This document shows, piece after piece, positions 6,400 to 7,813 of a stretch of 7,813 nucleotides of DNA (the stretch's first letter is position 1; each line of letters begins with the position of its first letter). Below the pieces are notes generated by a model, which was not told the origin of the DNA, searched no databases, and saw only the letters and a list, made by a program, of their open reading frames with translations. This stretch comes from Bacteriovorax sp. GTDB lineage: Bacteria; Bdellovibrionota; Bacteriovoracia; Bacteriovoracales; Bacteriovoracaceae. Made by a program: the position numbers and the translations under genes. The DNA lies in the NCBI GenBank assembly GCA_030654205.1, contig JAURXW010000242.1, forward strand, positions 1 through 7,813. The letters are read 5' to 3'.

Positions 6400-6762
6400 T
6401 TAAGCGACATCTTCATCTTCTTGGTCCATCCAAGCATCGGCCGGATCTAAAATAATTATTTCAGATTTTTCTCTATGTATCTTATTATATTTATCTTTTT
6501 TCTTGAATGCCTGCTTTTCAATTTTATCTACGGCCATATCAATGCTGGCATATAAATTTGAAGACCATGCTTTTGCATGGTATTCGCAATGAGGAGCGTG
6601 ATAATAAATCTCAGCAAAATGTTCTCCATTTTTTACATAACAAGACCATTTAATCGTTCCTTTATCTTGAAAAAACTTAGTAAGTTTTTCTGTGGTTTCT
6701 TTAATTTTTTGGTCCAGAGCCGGTGTGTGTTCTAAGTGTAAAAAAGAAGTTGTAATTTTCAT
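6400..6762 (-). CDS. hpf: Ribosome hibernation-promoting factor, HPF/RaiA (YfiA) family, short form
   Basis: Binds the decoding centre of the 30S subunit in slow growth or starvation and shuts down translation. It has 120 residues, in the range of short HPF (about 95) and RaiA (about 113), and lacks the C-terminal dimerisation domain of long HPF. Visible features are the beta-strand start MKITTSFLHLE, an amphipathic helix (about 14-31), and the family motif SSNLYASIDMAVDKIEKQAFKK, running from about 67 to 88, with basic residues that contact rRNA. The last 20 residues are acidic (DPADAWMDQEDEDVA), resembling a RaiA-type tail. AAAGGG lies eight bases before the ATG. The gene follows rpoN after 27 bases, a very common pairing in Gram-negative bacteria and the reason the family was once called sigma-54 modulation protein. 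A strong terminator follows. Whether it acts like HPF or RaiA cannot be told from sequence alone. Confidence 0.93.
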   Translation of the reverse strand: MKITTSFLHLEHTPALDQKIKETTEKLTKFFQDKGTIKWSCYVKNGEHFAEIYYHAPHCEYHAKAWSSNLYASIDMAVDKIEKQAFKKKDKYNKIHREKSEIIILDPADAWMDQEDEDVA

Positions 6763-6789
6763 AAAATGCCCTTTTGGTAAAAAATAGTC

Positions 6790-7813
6790 CTAGTTTTTTT
6801 CTTTTCGTTTTGATGAAGGCATAATACCTAACATTTCACGATACTTTGTAACTGTTCTTCGTGCGACCGTGAGATTTTCTTTAGCTAAAATCTCTACAAC
6901 TTTCTGATCAGATAATGGTTTCAATGGGTTTTCAGCTTCAAAAATAGCTTTGATTTTCATTTTTAAAACCTCACTTGCAATATCGGTTCCTCCGTCTTTT
7001 CCCCCTATCCCTGTGTTAAAAAAATATTTTAATTCAAACGTCCCCAATGGAGTATGCATATACTTATTAGTTGTTACCCTTGAAACGGTTGATTCGTGCA
7101 TTCCAATATCGTTGGCAACATCTTTTAAAACCATAGGCTTTAAAAGCTTTGGACCTTTTTTAAAAAACTCTTGTTGCTTGGCGACGATTGCCTTAGATAC
7201 TTTTTCAATTGTTTTTTGTCTGTTTTGTATCGACTTGATTAACCACTCTGCAGACCGCAATTTTTCTTTGACGAATTCAGAGGCTTCATCAGTTTTATGA
7301 CCGGCCCCTCTTTTTATCATTTCCTGATACAGCTTTGAAATTTTTAAACGTGGTATTCCTTCATCGTTAACTTGCACAACAAACTCTCCACTGACTTCAA
7401 CAACAAAAATATCTGGGAGTATGTAATGAGTATCAGGAGTCGCAATAAGTCGCCCTGGTTTGGGGTGAAAATTTTGCAACAACAATGCAGTTTTCTTCAC
7501 TTGTTCGGAAGTAACTCCTAGAGTTTTTGAAATTTTTTCAAAATTTTTACTTTGAAGATCTTCTAAGTGATCCCTGATAATTTTCTCTAATAAAGGAGAG
7601 CGCTCCTCTGCAATTCTTGCTTGCGCTAATAAACATTCTTGTAAATTTACTGAACCACAACCCACTGGATCCAATCTTTGAATGATTTCTAAAATATCAA
7701 AAGCCTCAGCACGCTTTAAACCTGACTCCGCGATGAGGTCTTCAAAATTTGCATCAAGATAACCGTCGTCATTTATATTTCCAATAACTAAATGAGCAAG
7801 CTTCCACTCAGCA
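6790..7813 (-). CDS. rpoN: RNA polymerase sigma-54 factor RpoN, partial (N-terminus off the right edge)
   Basis: Alternative sigma factor that directs RNA polymerase to -24/-12 promoters and needs an AAA+ activator to open them. The frame is open to the right edge, giving 340 visible residues; numbers below count from there. The core-binding region includes GNINDDGYLD (11-20) and IIQRLDPVGCGSVNLQECLLAQ (43-64). HPKPGR (116-121), LPDIFV (132-137) and VNDEGIPRLKIS (148-159) are typical family motifs. The C-terminal DNA-binding region has a helix-turn-helix (VLKDVANDIGMHESTVSRV, about 228-246), TPLGTFELKYFF (254-265) and the diagnostic RpoN box ARRTVTKYRE (317-326), which reads the -24 element. 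The glutamine-rich region I and the start codon lie outside. The TTG at 7674 is an ordinary internal Leu codon, not a start. hpf follows after 27 bases, presumably on the same transcript. Confidence 0.96.
   Translation of the reverse strand, partial: AEWKLAHLVIGNINDDGYLDANFEDLIAESGLKRAEAFDILEIIQRLDPVGCGSVNLQECLLAQARIAEERSPLLEKIIRDHLEDLQSKNFEKISKTLGVTSEQVKKTALLLQNFHPKPGRLIATPDTHYILPDIFVVEVSGEFVVQVNDEGIPRLKISKLYQEMIKRGAGHKTDEASEFVKEKLRSAEWLIKSIQNRQKTIEKVSKAIVAKQQEFFKKGPKLLKPMVLKDVANDIGMHESTVSRVTTNKYMHTPLGTFELKYFFNTGIGGKDGGTDIASEVLKMKIKAIFEAENPLKPLSDQKVVEILAKENLTVARRTVTKYREMLGIMPSSKRKEKN

Noticed and set aside
6950..7300. Plus-strand open frame of 116 codons opposite rpoN
   Set aside because: It is antisense to clearly conserved RpoN sequence and has no ribosome site or recognisable protein features.

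Overview
The window is AT-rich and gene-dense. Apart from one short plus-strand regulator, everything is coded on the minus strand. The gene set (short-form HPF directly behind rpoN, a clpS-clpA pair, MiaB, and a tiny lysine/alanine repeat protein like a histone H1 tail) points to a Gram-negative bacterium of proteobacterial type. The low GC, the lipoprotein protease and the KATKKVA-type protein would suit a Bdellovibrio/Bacteriovorax-like predatory lineage. That placement is inference from gene content and base composition; no rRNA or other decisive marker is present.

Layout by increasing coordinate: (1) 1-1097, minus, miaB, running off the left edge without its C-terminus. (2) 1098-1293, a gap holding a strong minus-strand terminator (1247-1274). 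(3) 1294-1488, minus, a 64-residue histone H1-like repeat protein with its own recognisable promoter and Shine-Dalgarno site. (4) 1489-1807, a very AT-rich non-coding stretch with that promoter, several inverted repeats and a perfect 10-bp-stem hairpin behind clpA. (5) 1808-5795, minus, three tightly spaced genes read in the order putative lipoprotein metalloprotease, clpS, clpA. (6) 5796-5943, a divergent intergenic region. (7) 5944-6345, plus, a stand-alone response-regulator receiver domain. (8) 6344-6370, a terminator hairpin shared by converging genes. (9) 6400-7813, minus, hpf preceded by rpoN (sigma-54), with the start of rpoN beyond the right edge.

Functional themes: ClpS and ClpA form the N-degron recognition and unfolding arm of the ClpAP protease, and an exported HExxH protein appears to share their transcript. 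RpoN and HPF are a common pair linking alternative-sigma transcription to ribosome hibernation. MiaB modifies tRNA. The receiver-domain protein has no output domain and must act through a partner not seen here. I found no mobile element, CRISPR array, tRNA or rRNA, and no convincing undescribed multi-gene system. The least ordinary items are the metzincin-like lipoprotein gene joined to clpSA, the repeat-built histone-like gene, and the structured non-coding stretch at 1550-1807.
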